Shown one piece after another: positions 22,397 through 35,224 of a stretch of 64,000 nt of DNA. Location: assembly GCA_932521035.1 (NCBI GenBank), contig OW051497.1, positions 7,068,001-7,132,000 of the forward strand, read 5' to 3'. The stretch is from Oscheius dolichura. Lineage: Eukaryota; Nematoda; Chromadorea; Rhabditida; Rhabditidae. The notes below the pieces were generated by a model that made no database searches, had not been told where the DNA came from, and worked only from the letters and a program-made list of their open reading frames with translations. The translations under genes and the position numbers were made by a program. Within the stretch, counting starts at the first letter, position 1. Every line of letters begins with the position of its first letter.

Positions 22397-25300
22397 CTTG
22401 TCGGCTCTCCCCTTCCACTCTATTTCCCCTTTCCATTACAGTTAGTTCCCTCTCGGGTATCTTTGTGATTTTTTCTCTATAAAACTATGTACAAAGGTTC
22501 TGTTCTAGAATGAGAAAATGCCGACTTCTCGCAGAATAGAAAATGATATCACCTTGGCTTTCTGCTCAGGTGAATTGGCTTCATCAGTTCCTTTCTATGA
22601 AGTCGGTCCAATCGTCTTCTATTTGGGCCGGGCTAATCATAACCCGTTAATTCTTTTTTCATTCCATGTCATGGCTTCTTAGTCAGAGAAGAACCGCCAA
22701 TCACCATTACAACTTTAATGGCTAAGAGATTTTGCTACGAGGAACACCGGAAGGCGGAAGTGGTAGGACTTACGGGAACGATATCCAGATGTCTTCACAT
22801 AAACAGTTACTTAGGTCTGAACAGGAACTGTGCGGAAATCCCCTAATCCTCTTCTGAGTATCCCCCCTTAGGTGACGCCAGCAGATTTGGCTTAGCCGAG
22901 AACGGGAACCTGGTTGACTTCATTTTGTACTTGTTCTTTTCGGTAGGGTAGGTATGTATTCTCCTTGAAAACATACCAGTAGCATTTCATTCTTCCTAAT
23001 AATGCCGAGCCATCTGCCCCGCTAGTAATGAAAATGTTAGCTTCGTCTTTTGACCGACCATCTGGTTCTCTGGAACGAGCTTCAACTACTTCCCATCGTG
23101 TTCTATTTTTAACTTTTCTACGTCTATTACGACATTGACAGACAGTCAGCTGATTCATCCCTTTGTGGAATCCATGGTTGCTATGTGTTCCCTTTGCCCA
23201 AATCCCTCTCATTTAGCCTAGAGCCCGAGATTAGCTATGTCATCGCGGTTCATATGATTAAAATACACTTCCTGATAGGATTTTCTACTCCGAGGGTCAA
23301 TTTAAAACAGGGATTAATCCGCATATAGTTCGGTTGCTTCCACCCCCACGAATCCTAAATAAGGATATCTCTGTCTATCCATTGACAAGCATGTTGTCTC
23401 CGCCGCTTACATTTGTAAAGACTAAGATATGCATTGAACGATGATGGTTTAGCGGTGGAATGGGGACAGAATATTCCTTCTTTGATATGAATAGCTGCGT
23501 GTTTTGTAGACTTCACCCTGTTCCATGTGAGGGAGGGCTAAATGCCAGCCCAAAAAAAGCTCCAATCAATCTATGGGGTGGCCCTTCTGTTTACAAAAGC
23601 CTGTAGGTTCAGTCGCTCAAATACGTGACCCCCATTGTTTGAGAGTGTCATTTTCCTTATAGAATTTTGATGTCATTTTATCGGTTATCCCCCCTGGTCG
23701 TGGATTACCTAATTTCTTGAAAGCAGCGGATGATCTCCCATTCTGTTCTCACTCATTACAGTTTTATGTACTCTTTGAAATTGAAGTCTAGAAGAAGCTC
23801 CCTGCCCCAGACGCATTGAGTCATGACCTTACGTGGTAATAGAACCGGGCTCCGCACTCTCTCTTCACCTGCAAGAACGGCAATTTCTATTTCCAACACA
23901 TTTTCCCCAGCTCACCTACGCACCCTTTTATGGCAATTGTAACCACACTTGATAAAAATTATCAATGGGAGAAAAGCCGGCGTGATCTTTATTTGATATC
24001 CCACAGGGTAGCGTGTCTACGAACAATCTGACATATTTCAATTGAATTAATTACGTATTCTATTCTGCCTTGACGCGTCCCAGGTCTGGTCTGGCTCGCT
24101 CTTCCTTATTCCACACAGCCGATTATGATTCATTAGGGGTTCTTTCATCCGGTGACCGCTGCTCCAAGTCTCTCTTCCTGTCATCTATTCACTCACTTCT
24201 AACACGTTCACACGTGAAAGGGATCAGTTTTTTCAGCTGGTGTTTCCGTCTGTCTCACCAAAGTCAGAAAGTATCTCATTCCCATTGTTTACTACTTTTT
24301 CCCCATTCTGGCAGTTTTTCTCTCCCACCCCGGCAGGTGTTTCTATACCTCTAAATGGGGTAAAAATTGTCGCCCTTTGCAAATTTTCGTGTGTCAATTT
24401 TCTTTCAAGACACATTCAACCATTTTGAGGCCATTCTCTTTCTTCCCCCTCCCTGTCACTAATTAACTTTTGCCGACTAATTGAGTTCATTTTTGCAAAA
24501 CTTGTTTCAACCACATAACCTTTCTATTTCTAAACGTTCGCTTTCTCGAAATCTCATAATTATCTTCCCAATTCTCTCTATTCGTATTGCTGCAGTTTTT
24601 GGAACATCATCTAAATGTTTTGGGGTAAAGAGGCTCCCATGGGCGTAGTGTTACATCACCCAAAATTAGACAAAATCGCTCGTCTCACATCTTATAACAT
24701 CTTTTATTTGGATACAAATTTTTTCCACCACTACCTATAGTTTTTCACCATTCTCATTAGCGGAATCGTGCAGCGGTAAACATGCTACCGCTGCTACAGA
24801 AAAACGAGGCCGAACTACATTTTATCCAATAGTTGGAGTCATTCGTGCCGTGACGCGCTGTTGCACATTATGGTACGCAGGATATGAAGACGATCGCCTC
24901 CTTCTTACGGTTAGCCCCGTGGATTAGACTGACTTTTCGTATTTCGGCGGCAGAGGTATTTCCCCCTCCACAATCCCTTACTTTCCAGATATTCTATTGT
25001 CATTAAAATCCAGTCGTTGTCCTATCATTGGTGTATTCACTGTCGCCGAAAACATGACCTTCCCCAGAAACAATTAAAAAGTGCCTGAGTAATTCTGCCC
25101 TTGTTCACCTGGAATGAATTCAAGAAATCCATCTTTGGCCTGATCACTTCATCAATTTTTCCCTAGTTCATTTAACCTTGTTCAGAAATTAAAAAAAAAC
25201 CAGGCACTGATCTTTCATTTTTTTCGCCTTCTTTGCAAATGACAGAAAGCTTTGTTGAAAACTATTATCACCTACGACGCCTTTTGATGTCTTTTATTGC

Positions 25301-26714
25301 CCTTTTAAACAAAGTGAAACAGTCCAAGTTGAACGTGGGCCAGATATACCCGATCTTCGGTCAGTGCCTCCACGATTTACATTGAGGAAACACCATTTAC
25401 AAGGAACAACTACGAGGGAATCCTTACTAACTAATTTCTACGACGCGCTTCCTATTGCTAGATGTTGTAGGCAGGACGCGAAGACGCGTGTGCCTCTTCC
25501 TCGTCTGATAAATTTTGGAGAGCTTGGATTACTGTTGTCTTTGTCTCGGCTGTGTTTTTTCCTGCTCTATTGCTGTCTGAACAAACGACCGCTTTCTTAG
25601 CTCTTGCTTTCTTTTGCCCACGCCCTTTTCTCACATAATCGTGTCATTTTCTCAGCTCGGAATAAGATTTTTTTTCTATCTTGTCACCTGGTGGCTTGTC
25701 ATTTTTATTCGTTAACAAACACAGGAACGATAAGAATACATTTGTTTTATAATCAATGAAACGTGAATGGGAAATTGATCCCCCTATTTCTTCAGTCTAA
25801 TACGATAATCAGTTGAGGATTAAAGGGATACTTCGTAAGTAAAGCGCCTCTTGCCATGCACTCACAAAAATCAAAACCGGCCATTGCATAATTTCAACGT
25901 TTCAAAAGAATTATGTCTTCTTGCCAAATGCCGCCCTGCTATTCCATTTTTGGGCGTATTCGTGACGCCTTTACAGCGCGGCGAATCTACAATTGTCTTG
26001 TCAGCTCACTCCAATTCCCTCCGTTTTCTCGACCTCTTGCTCTCTTTTTGGGTAGCCGTTCATTCTATGATCTGTTAGATTTCTCGCAACACGCATTCTT
26101 TTTTATTAGTTTGTTCTATTATTTTTAAAGAACAGCTTATCCTCTAAATTTTACGTTTTTGGCAATTGACTTGTCATGAACAAGAGAAAAATCCTAACCC
26201 CTTTTATCGATAGTCATTACACGGTGCTCCAATCTGACTTGAGGAAAGTACAGGCAGCCCTTGTTTCTCGCAGCCTTGGCAACAGAAAAATCTCGGTGAG
26301 TGAACGGAAAAGAAAAAAAATTGGAATCTTATCCATTTGTCCCCACTCTCCCTCGCGAACCAGCTTCTTGACCTCTTCTTTTTTAAGTCTAAAACGGTGC
26401 AGATGTCTTTCCCTGCAGCTTTATGAAAAATTAACGAGCTGTTCTGAATTACTTTACTGTTTTGAATATGAATCAAAAATCTCCGGCGTTCTCTCCCCCT
26501 TCGAAAACTCGATGCTAACTCATTGTTCACTTCCGGTTCAATATTGTTCGCATTCTAAATTTATGTGAAACCACGAGATCTGTCAGATTTCCCATTCCAA
26601 GTGGGATAGCAACCCGTTTTTATTCTATCCTAGGTTACCGTTGATCCATTTGTTCTACTCGCGTCAAAATTCCTCTGTCTCTCTTTTTATTTTGTACATT
26701 CTATATTCTTACAG
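22397..26714. other. Gene-free upstream region, pyrimidine-rich top strand
   Basis: Nothing I can support as a gene. Short frames are compositional: long T- and C-rich tracts give Ser/Leu/Phe-rich translations without domains. The strand bias is strong from about 24 to 26.7 kb. Confidence 0.45.
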
Positions 26715-28569
26715 ATGGATGCATTTCGACCAAATGATTCGTTCATTTGGTCCTGTCAACATTCTCCGTCTCAATATGTCTCCAGGCTACGGGTTATTAT
26801 TGTAGCCCTAGGAGGGACTTCCATTTGCGTGGTAAGGGGGTTTGTTCTTTTTGGGCGACAAACGGGAAAGGGCACAATTCGGTGGGTAAGATAAATGGCG
26901 GCTCATTGAAATGCACAAATTGCCAATCCCCGAAAAATATACCCTTTTACTGTTTATGGATTTCAAAGAAGGCAAGAAGGTTAAAATTCAGATGTCCTTT
27001 ATCACAAACGCTCTGATTATCTACGTTTTCCAAACATCTCTGCGTCTCAGAAGACAGAACTATGCTAATCCCGTCATCTTGGCTATTTTTGATATGCTTG
27101 GTAAGTTCTTCAAGGTCTTATCTTTCATCTAAATTCTCCTCAACGGCCTAATAGAATAATCTTAACAACTCTTTTTCAGTACCTACATGCTTTTTACTTA
27201 TCGTCGCTGTGCCCATGCTCGCCTATTATAACCAATGGGAATCCTGGTTTCATGCATGGATATTTTATGTGAAAGCGGCCTATCTGTTTCGGGTATGCAC
27301 CAGACAATGTAAACAGACTACTTAGACATTCAGCATTTTTGTGAATCCATGTGTAACTTTTTACTGTTGATGGCTAGTATTGAACGTCTGTTGGGATATA
27401 ATCCTGAAGGAAACCAGGTCAGTATTTGAAATAACCTGACTGTCGTACTATTTGTTAGCCTAAGTTTTCTTTGTTTTCCAATGTAACACAATGACATCCT
27501 ATTTCAGGGAAAGGCGCTAGTCTTCTTCGTCCGCTACAGGTCATATATCTTCGTAGTGATGGTCTTCCTTTCTATGCTCCTCAAAGGGACTCTCCTGTTC
27601 GAAACAAGCATCTTAGAAGTCCCCCACTGCCCTACAATGGATACGTACGTTCCTCTAAAGCAGCTGTTGTTAAAATAAGCCGTTTAGTTACGTCCCAATT
27701 CAAGTAAATTACATGGATCAGTTTTCCGTATTCCGTTTCTGGTGTCGAAAGGTCATGAGCGTTATCCTTCCTTTCATAGGACTGGTGTACTGCAATTGGA
27801 GGATTGTGCAGAAGTACATTCAAAAAAGGAAAATGAACGCTGAACAGTCCATTAGGCAACGAGCCTTCGATGTGAAATCTGCTGTCTCGGAAGAGTGAGT
27901 TGCTGTTAGCACTAACCACAGACTAACGTTTTTATAGGACTTATCTTCGTTTCTGTCAAGACAAGAAGGGGGCGAAGTCTGCCACATTGACGTTGATTAT
28001 GGTAGTGGCGTGCTACATTGTCACGAACAGCGTCTCTCTCAGCGTTAGTGTGCTGGAATTCTTTAAAGTATCCATTATCCAAAATAACTACTACGCATTC
28101 TCTATAGTTACGGACTTTTCCTGGCTGGTGAGAATGTTCCCATGCTTCCTTAAATGACGTTTTTAGCTCACTATAGCGGGTTGTGCCTTCCGTATTTTCA
28201 TTTACATCTTCAGCGACCAGAAAATGAAGAAGGCGCTAGCTAGGGCTATATTTAGATTCCGTGTCAGAGCACTGCCATCCAAAGATGTAAGCTGTATTTA
28301 AATATAAATTGGAGAAATGTCTTAGCTTCAGCTGGAACAGCATCAACTGGACAAGCTGAGCATGCAAGGAGTGTCCAATAGTTTGAGGAGCAATCTCACA
28401 AATGCAAATGGGGCAAGTACAGTATTCTTTATTTAAAGGAACCATATCTTTAGGAGCAGCCCCTAAAAAGACCTCAGAAACGAAGGATGAAGGACGAACT
28501 CGGTTCCATGGTTCATCTTCGTGGGAACATTGTGGTCAATGTGACTATGCGGCTGGGTTCCTTGGTTAG
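26715..28569 (+). CDS. Rhodopsin-family GPCR, nematode peptide-receptor type
   Basis: ATG at 26715 directly follows a TTACAG acceptor; TAG ends at 28569. Seven membrane spans are visible: TM1 SFITNALIIYVFQTSL, TM2 NPVILAIFDMLVPTCFLLI, TM3 CESMCNFLLLMASIERLLGY (with ERL instead of DRY), TM4 YIFVVMVFLSMLLKGTLLF, TM5 VMSVILPFIGLVYCNWRIV, TM6 LTLIMVVACYIVTNSVSLS and TM7 LLTIAGCAFRIFIYIF. Cys in TM3 and in VPHCPTMD can form the usual loop disulphide. The N-terminus is short and TM1 is split by a 160-nt intron. It is clearly related to the receptor at 29080-30763 (shared LLKGT/LTKIT, FRFW/FWKIW, LPFxxL and N-RIV positions). The ligand is unknown; a FMRFamide-like peptide is the likely class, by family resemblance only. 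Confidence 0.85.
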
Positions 28570-28962
28570 CCAGGTAGTGCGTGGGACTTTTCCCACTCAA
28601 AGTGTTTCAGAATGACCGGGATCAAGAAACTCGGGAGGATTGGCTCACAGACATTCAGGAGGAAGAATCGCACGTCTCTAGACGCGACAGCCGCTACCGC
28701 TCAATTTGTGCCGACACTCGTTTACTGTCAACAGAAGAAATGGATGAAACTGAACCGGCAAATGTATAATTTATTTGAAAAAGAGAAGAAGATTTTAGTT
28801 TTTAGTAGAAATAGCCCCATTTTCCGAGGGTCATACAACAGTCATATCCTTTTACCCCTTTGTGATATTTTTTTGTCTGGTTAATAACGTAGAGATGACT
28901 CAACATCGATAGAAGTGTGATCTATATGAACACTGGTATTGTGATAAAACAAATTTGGGAAA

Positions 28963-28976
28963 AATAAATCTTTATT
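28963..28976. terminator. Shared palindromic poly(A) region of two convergent GPCR genes
   Basis: AATAAATCTTTATT contains AATAAA on the plus strand (28963-28968) and AATAAA on the minus strand (28971-28976), 2 nt apart. It lies 394 nt after the plus-strand stop and 104 nt after the minus-strand stop, so the two 3' UTRs may meet or overlap here. Confidence 0.7.
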
Positions 28977-29079
28977 GGGAATGATTGAGAGCAATTGATG
29001 AGCATCTAAGAACAATAAAGCACAAAATGGCAAGAATACCCGAATAATTTACACTGACATATGAGAATTCGCTGATAAG

Positions 29080-30763
29080 TTATGAATTACCGCTATTGGA
29101 TCGTAATGTTTCTTCGGAAGCATCTTTTTTAATTAGAACTGTGCCCAACTGAATAAACAGGCCGGTGTAGGGCTTTTCTTCGTGTTCATCCATTTGTGAA
29201 AGGTCTTCCACTACAGGTATCGTATTGACAGCTGCGGGGTTGTAGTCCTGAAAAGGCAACGACTTTCAGAAAGCTTATGAGGGCACGCAGGGATCTATGT
29301 GCCCCGAGACGACGTCGCATTGAATAAAATGGTGGCTGAGACCTCCCTTCACACATTACCAATTTCTTTATAGCCTACCTTGTAAGGTCCAAAGTAACAG
29401 AAACTCTTCATTTTTGAAAAGAACTCCCTCCTCAGTTCCTTTTGGCAAGTGATATAAATCGGAAGACGTAAAGCCCCTGCGAAGACTGTCAAGAATGATA
29501 CCTGAAGTATACCCTTGCATGTTGTATAAGATTTTAGTACTTACCAGGTCAACTGCGAACATGTAGAAGGAATTCAACCCTATTGTAAGACCCTCGTTGT
29601 CAATGTATTCCCATATCGTGATCACCACATTCAGGACATTTGACATGAGATAAGTGCATATAATGAACACCAGTGTTCGGGTAGCAGCGCGCACTCTTGA
29701 CTGAAAATCCCCTCTGATTAGAGAAATATCTTGAAAAGTCTACTTTTCTTTTAGCCTCGCTGAGCTTTTGAGCACTGATGAATTGGAACTCTGTCTTCTG
29801 AATGGCGTAGACTATTCGAATGTTGATGAAGGCAAGTAGGAAGAAGGGCAAGAGGATGGTGAAAACAGAACGGATCCTAAAGAAATTGGGTTAATTAGTA
29901 AAAGCGAAACTCACCAAATTTTCCAGAAAGCCATGTAGGTTTTATTCAAGGCCAGTTCAGAGAGCTCTAAAATGTATTCTCCCATGGTTCCGATGCAATC
30001 CTCATTTGTCGTGACCTGGAAGATCCCACCGTCGTGCATAAAATTTGCAGAAATCCTTACGCTGAATTCGAAGCCGTGTGTTATTTTTGTCAGAATTCCT
30101 AGAACACAACTGCCGGCAGCTATTTTAAAGCGGTTCCTGTTTAAAAACTGAAAATAATAATTCTTGCACGACGACTTAAAACAGACCTTGGCTAAGCCGG
30201 GCTGAGCTGTGACACAATAACGCTCAAAGCTGGCCGCTACCATAAGAAAGGAGGATGCTGTCATGGCGATGTGTGAGATCGTAATCATTGGGATCATATA
30301 CGTGAACCTGGAACAATGCCATCTTTAAATTGTTCCCTTTGACCGCCGAGGGCACTTTGAAGTGCTTCCTCCTGTGCCATTCAGAATGGATAGCATTCCC
30401 GAGAGTATTGCCCCGAACTCACTCCGTTAAAACTTACCAGGCTCTGAGAAGAACAACAGATTTTGAGTAGTCCACGAAGCTGTTCAAGCTCATCAACGGG
30501 ATATAGGCTCCGGCTATGAGAACATCGAAAAAGGCTAATAGGGCGAGGTAGAGGAAATGAGAAGACCGGTAAGTTGTTCTGAATTATGAAAATATACTAT
30601 TAAAAGGGTGAACCCACTTTGAGAAGAGCATAACACATAGAATGATGTTTTCTATTATGCTGCATATTGCTACGCTTGTACCAATAATGGCGACAAGTAC
30701 AAAACGTTCGAATTGGAGTGGTTGATCAGGGGAGGCACACGGGTCTTCTTCGCTTTCGTTCAT
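29080..30763 (-). CDS. Rhodopsin-family GPCR, nematode peptide-receptor type
   Basis: Starts MNESEEDPCASPDQPLQFER (ATG at 30763) and ends at TAA 29080. TM1 VAIIGTSVAICSIIENIIL with the conserved E-N; TM2 LYLALLAFFDVLIAGAYIPL; TM3 HIAMTASSFLMVAASFERY, an ERY version of DRY; TM4 IAAGSCVLGILTKI; TM5 VFTILLPFFLLAFINIRIV; TM6 TLVFIICTYLMSNVLNVVI; TM7 SFLTVFAGALRLPIYITC. The cytosolic tail is acidic and Thr/Ser-rich. Frame-shifted readings of intron-containing segments were joined using consensus GT-AG sites, for example VDL-VSFLTV at the TM7 junction. It resembles an orphan nematode receptor family; my recollection is C. elegans B0563.6 and relatives, near the FMRFamide-receptor branch. It is a paralogue of the facing gene at 26715. 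Confidence 0.88.
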
Positions 30764-33700
30764 CTCATTCTTGTTAAGAATGCCTGAAAACCGAGGAAAA
30801 GTGAAAAGTCTCCATGAAAAGAGAATGTATCAAAAGAAAGGAGAGAGAACAACAGACAGTGCATTCGCTTTGATTAGGAGAAAAATAACCGAAAAGGGGG
30901 ATTAGACTCTGAGATGCTTGGTGTTATATTCTGGGTTTGTACTTCTGGCAGATGTTTTTAAAATGAGTCAGGCTAACATCAAGAAAAGAGAAGAAAGTCT
31001 GCTATTTTCCGGTCAGTGAACATCTCTTGGAAAGTTTTGAACTCATGAATGAGAAGGGATGATAACATGTTGTAAAAATGTTGAAAACAAGGGTCTAGGC
31101 TTCTCGCCTTAGTGCATAACCCTTCGGGTTGATGGAGGCTCTGACTTTCGGTTAGAAAAGGGCATAACTCGTGCCGAAAAGTTCCAGCCCAGTTTGCCCC
31201 CTTGGGGACCTTAGACTGCGCTGTCAACAGTCTCTAAACGGTGAAGATTAGTGCATTAGAATCTACTTAAAATACAAGGGCCTTAGGACAAAACATTGAA
31301 AACATGTAATACATTAGGGATTGAAGGGCGCCACCTTAACATGAAAACAGAGTAACATGAGAAGAAGGAGCCAGAAATTAGCCCGTTATAAAATTTATCT
31401 GAGTGAGTGTAGTGGTGTGAAATGGATTGCTTGTCAGCAGGAGCGCTACTATGACAGATAGCTCACTTCCACGAGAGAGATTATGCTCCAATAAACAAGA
31501 AAGCAATTTGTTATAAATGTATTAAAAAAAAGAAGTGTCAAGAGTGGCTGTGCAACATCCTCTGTATAATTGCTGCCGCGATTCGAGACTTGTTTTTCGT
31601 CGGTGCATAAATTGTAGTCTACACTGAAGAAAAGTATCATGAGCGATAACGTAATTAGCCTCTCATTGTTAGGAAATCCAGTTCATGGGAAGAAGTGTGA
31701 CATGTGGTCAGTTAGAATGGTAAGCAGCTGAGGTAAACGGGATCAGAGTACAAGATAAAAGTAGAGATGGTCACGACTAGTGAAGGCGGAGGACACGATG
31801 AATAAGAAAATCATGAACTCCGAGAAAAGGAGGCAGAGCTAGAAATAACTCGCAAAATCACATGGAGGCAGTGTCTTTTGACAAGGCCTGTTCCGATGTT
31901 TTTCATCATCTATGAGGATGTGTCCGGCAGCAATTCGTAACTCCAGAATAATTGACCCACGCGTAGTAGCGGAAAAGGACCAAAAGGCTTTCCATTCTCT
32001 TTGCAGGAGGCAAAAAATCATGGATTGAGAGGAAGACGAAAAAAGCAGCAGTTATTATTTGTCTTAAGAGAAAGGAGGATGCTAGAGGCTAGTCTTTTTT
32101 GAAAAGCGTTTAAAAATGCCCCCAGGCAAAGACGCCTGAGATTAAGGGTGCCGGGATTGTCGCAATGGTTTCTGGTGAGGGGGTGACTACTAATTGGGTT
32201 AGAATAGTTAGAGAAGGATCCGGCTGACCTTTCATAATCAGAATAGATTCAGAGAACCTGAGGAACAAAGGAGTAGGGGAACAGGAGGGTGGCCACATGT
32301 GACAAAAGGCTCTCCTTGTTTGTTGCTATATTTGAGACTGAGCTAACCCTATCTCCTTTTAGGCATCGAGGAAAGAAGCTAATGAAGGAAATGTGTAAAA
32401 AGACAACAATGGACTCAGCCACGTTGTGAGTACGTGTTGAGAAGAAAACCGAATAATCCCTCTGGAAACGGGTGGTCTTCCAGAAGGAAACATTAAATTA
32501 AGCTCCGGCTTTCGGGATAACAAAAAGGAGGAGCTCTTCAGGAATAACAATTGCTATTGTACAGTAACCTCGTCAAATGAAGAAGTCAAGCAGCGAAGTG
32601 AAGTCGACGATCAAGGAGTCCAGAACGCTTCTATTGAGGAATGCGATTTCTATAGAACCAGGTAAACAGAACAAATAGTCCACTTAAGCATTGACCTAAG
32701 CGGCGAAGTGGAAGAAATTGAGTGGAGACCTAAGAGACCTAAATTAGAGGAGCCGGCCGAATAATCTGGTCCTTGCGGATAGAGAGAGAGAAAGATTGGC
32801 TTGCAACGCAAGAGAACAAATAGGAAAAAGGTCCTGCGGGGACAATTATGGAATGAGAATGATGATGTTCAAAAGAGGGCGGTTACATAACCTAAAAAGA
32901 TGCCGGTGGTCCGAGCAGTAATGGTTGTTTTCTCATCGGATAAAATTCGTCTTATTCAATTAGTAAGTCGCACAGATGGCGCCCTTAGAGGAGCGACCTT
33001 ACGGGGTCCAGAACCGCAGCGACTGCTCTGGAGACTAAAGTCCCCTGTCCTCGCTCTTGCGGTCTTAGATATGTAAATCCGTGAGAATCCACGGCGCCCA
33101 CATTAAATTTGAGCATGACGAGTAATGTTTACCATGCGTACGTTTTGTTTAAGACTTTTTTCTTGCAATCTTATGGGAGGCTCATTCCAAAAGTCTATAG
33201 TCTAGATTGTTGAACGTCTGCAAGGAAATTGAACGCAACCTACAACAAGGGGATCAAGTCAGAAATATGATACGGAGACCAAGAAATGCTAGAAGCGGAA
33301 ATTGCGAGCTAGTTTTTTTGAACTATATGTTCCAAATTTTGAGCGGTTTTCAAAGAACTTCAATTGACCTATTACAGTAAGATACCAAATCTTATTCTTG
33401 GGGCATGACTAATCTTTTGAAACCTACAATATAATGGTCAACCAGTATGCCGCGTTGGGATTAGTTTATTTCGGTCGAAAAATAATTGACAGTCGGATAA
33501 GATCTGACGGTCGAAACTTTCTGCTTCTCTCTCACTTGACCTGTCAATCTACACAGACGACATGTCTCGCAGACAGACAGAGATCTGCCTATTATTAGGG
33601 TAGGATAATTACAGTATCTGAAGGTACAAGCTGCAGAAATGATGAAATTGCATCTCATAAAGTCTTAATATAACTTCCACCACCTGTTAGACAACATCAG

Positions 33701-35224
33701 TCACGATAGCATGAGAACTGAACACAGCCAAGCAGTAGACTCTAAATCAGTAGAGAGCGTTTCGAACCGGCTTCGAATGTGTTCGAAATTCCATCATAAA
33801 TCCAGCCAAATGGTAAATTGAGTTATGCCAAAAGCAAAATATTTAGAGTACATTTAAAAAGGTCAGATATCGTCCGGCGCTGGGCTAGTACGAATGGCAG
33901 CTTGGACAAAATCTTCTTTTGAAACGTGAGAGCCTATGAAATATTCAAGAGTACCTTTCCGGTCAGAACCTAAAACCACCATTTGTTTTCTTTCTGACTA
34001 ATCTAAACTGAAAATCAACCCCTCGGACTAACCGCATGTAGGAATGAAAAAGAAGACGGAAATCTTATTTGGACCAATAGAATTAGTCGTTAAAATCTTT
34101 TCAGCGCATCTTCCAAATTACCCCCAGAAGGCGGCGTTCTTCTGGAGAGATCCTAGGAATTCCAGAACAATAGGAACTGGTGGAGGTGGAGTGATTCAAA
34201 TGTTCTGGTAAGCATACTCCATGTTGAAGTGTGCCGACTGTACTATTAAGGGGTGAAATGCTCCGAAGTGAATAGGCTGTATTGAAAAGGGCGAGCTCAG
34301 CTGCGATGGTTTTCCGCGTAATTAAATCTTGATAACATGCCCTAGTTGGATATAAGGCAAATGGATTTCGCATCTTAAAAAAGGACTACAGTGATAGAAA
34401 ATCCGTCCCTAGAGTCCCCGGCCTGGAAAGTGCAGGGATACTGTAAATAGCCCAATGCTACTAAGTTAGGGTCAAGTCGGATTCTGCATGCCACCAGCAG
34501 ATATCGAGTAAGCATATGTAAACCCCTGGGATTATGGAGAGAAGCAAGTGCTGTTGACGGGAAAGGAAGCTTACTCGCTGTCACCACACTGATGAGTACC
34601 GGGCTCGGTTTACACAACACAAACAAGACCAGCGGGACAAAGCCGTATTCGCAAAGATATACAACTGGAAGATTTAACCAGAAACCACGTGGAAGACCAA
34701 ACATTGTGAGGTCGCGCGGAATCTTTAAGAATTCCCCGGCGGCTGTGATTACTCTCGTCGTTTGAGGAGCTAATTGTTGCGAAGGGATGTGGGAAAGGAA
34801 AGGAATAAAACTGGACACTAACGACTTCAATTGCCGTTCTAACCTTACGAAAGCGGTAGTTTTTAGTCGCAAAAAATCTTTTGGGTAAGGGAAATAAGAT
34901 TACGTCTTCCAGACTTTGAGTTCGAATACGTAAATTGAATAGAAGCATGTGCGGCCGATGCATTGGACCCTTTTCAAAAGGTACACGGAACTGGCTCGCT
35001 GTCGCTCTAGGCGGATGAGGTGGGCATTTGACCAAGAGGAGATGATTTGATTTAAAAAGAGTCGTTGGTCTATTCTTAGAATTTTTGACGTCACTGTTGA
35101 CAGAATCTTCTGTAGTGTTCTGAGTGATGACCGCACGCAAATAGATGTGTTTTCCTTCCGAGTGGGGGGATATTATGCCAAAACGAGGATGCTTTAAATC
35201 AGAGGTTCATTTACACGGTAAATC
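30764..35224. other. Gene-free stretch upstream of the minus-strand GPCR
   Basis: No gene recognised. The top strand is purine-rich, especially 30.8-33 kb, meaning the GPCR's coding strand is pyrimidine-rich. It holds one member of an inverted dispersed repeat pair (33437-33611). The longest frames (34375-35140, minus) have no domain and no plausible splice structure. Confidence 0.45.
33437..33611 (+). repeat. Dispersed repeat, copy 1
   Basis: About 170 bp clearly similar to the reverse complement of 39211-39376; shared blocks include TCGGTCGAAA, GACGGTCGAAACTT and CTATTATTAGG. There is no coding capacity. Copies are diverged, so this is an old, probably non-autonomous mobile element. Confidence 0.7.

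Noticed and set aside
22892-23212. 106-codon minus-strand frame
   Set aside because: No domain, no splice context, no poly(A) signal, and opposite to the strand bias of the surrounding DNA.
33735-33775. tRNA-like stretch with ACTCTAAATC and TTCGAACC
   Set aside because: The T-stem mispairs and no acceptor or D-stem can be drawn; at most a relic of a tRNA-derived repeat.
34375-35140. Overlapping minus-strand frames of 165 and 176 codons
   Set aside because: Two frames overlap with different products, neither with conserved motifs; compositional openness in a pyrimidine-rich strand.
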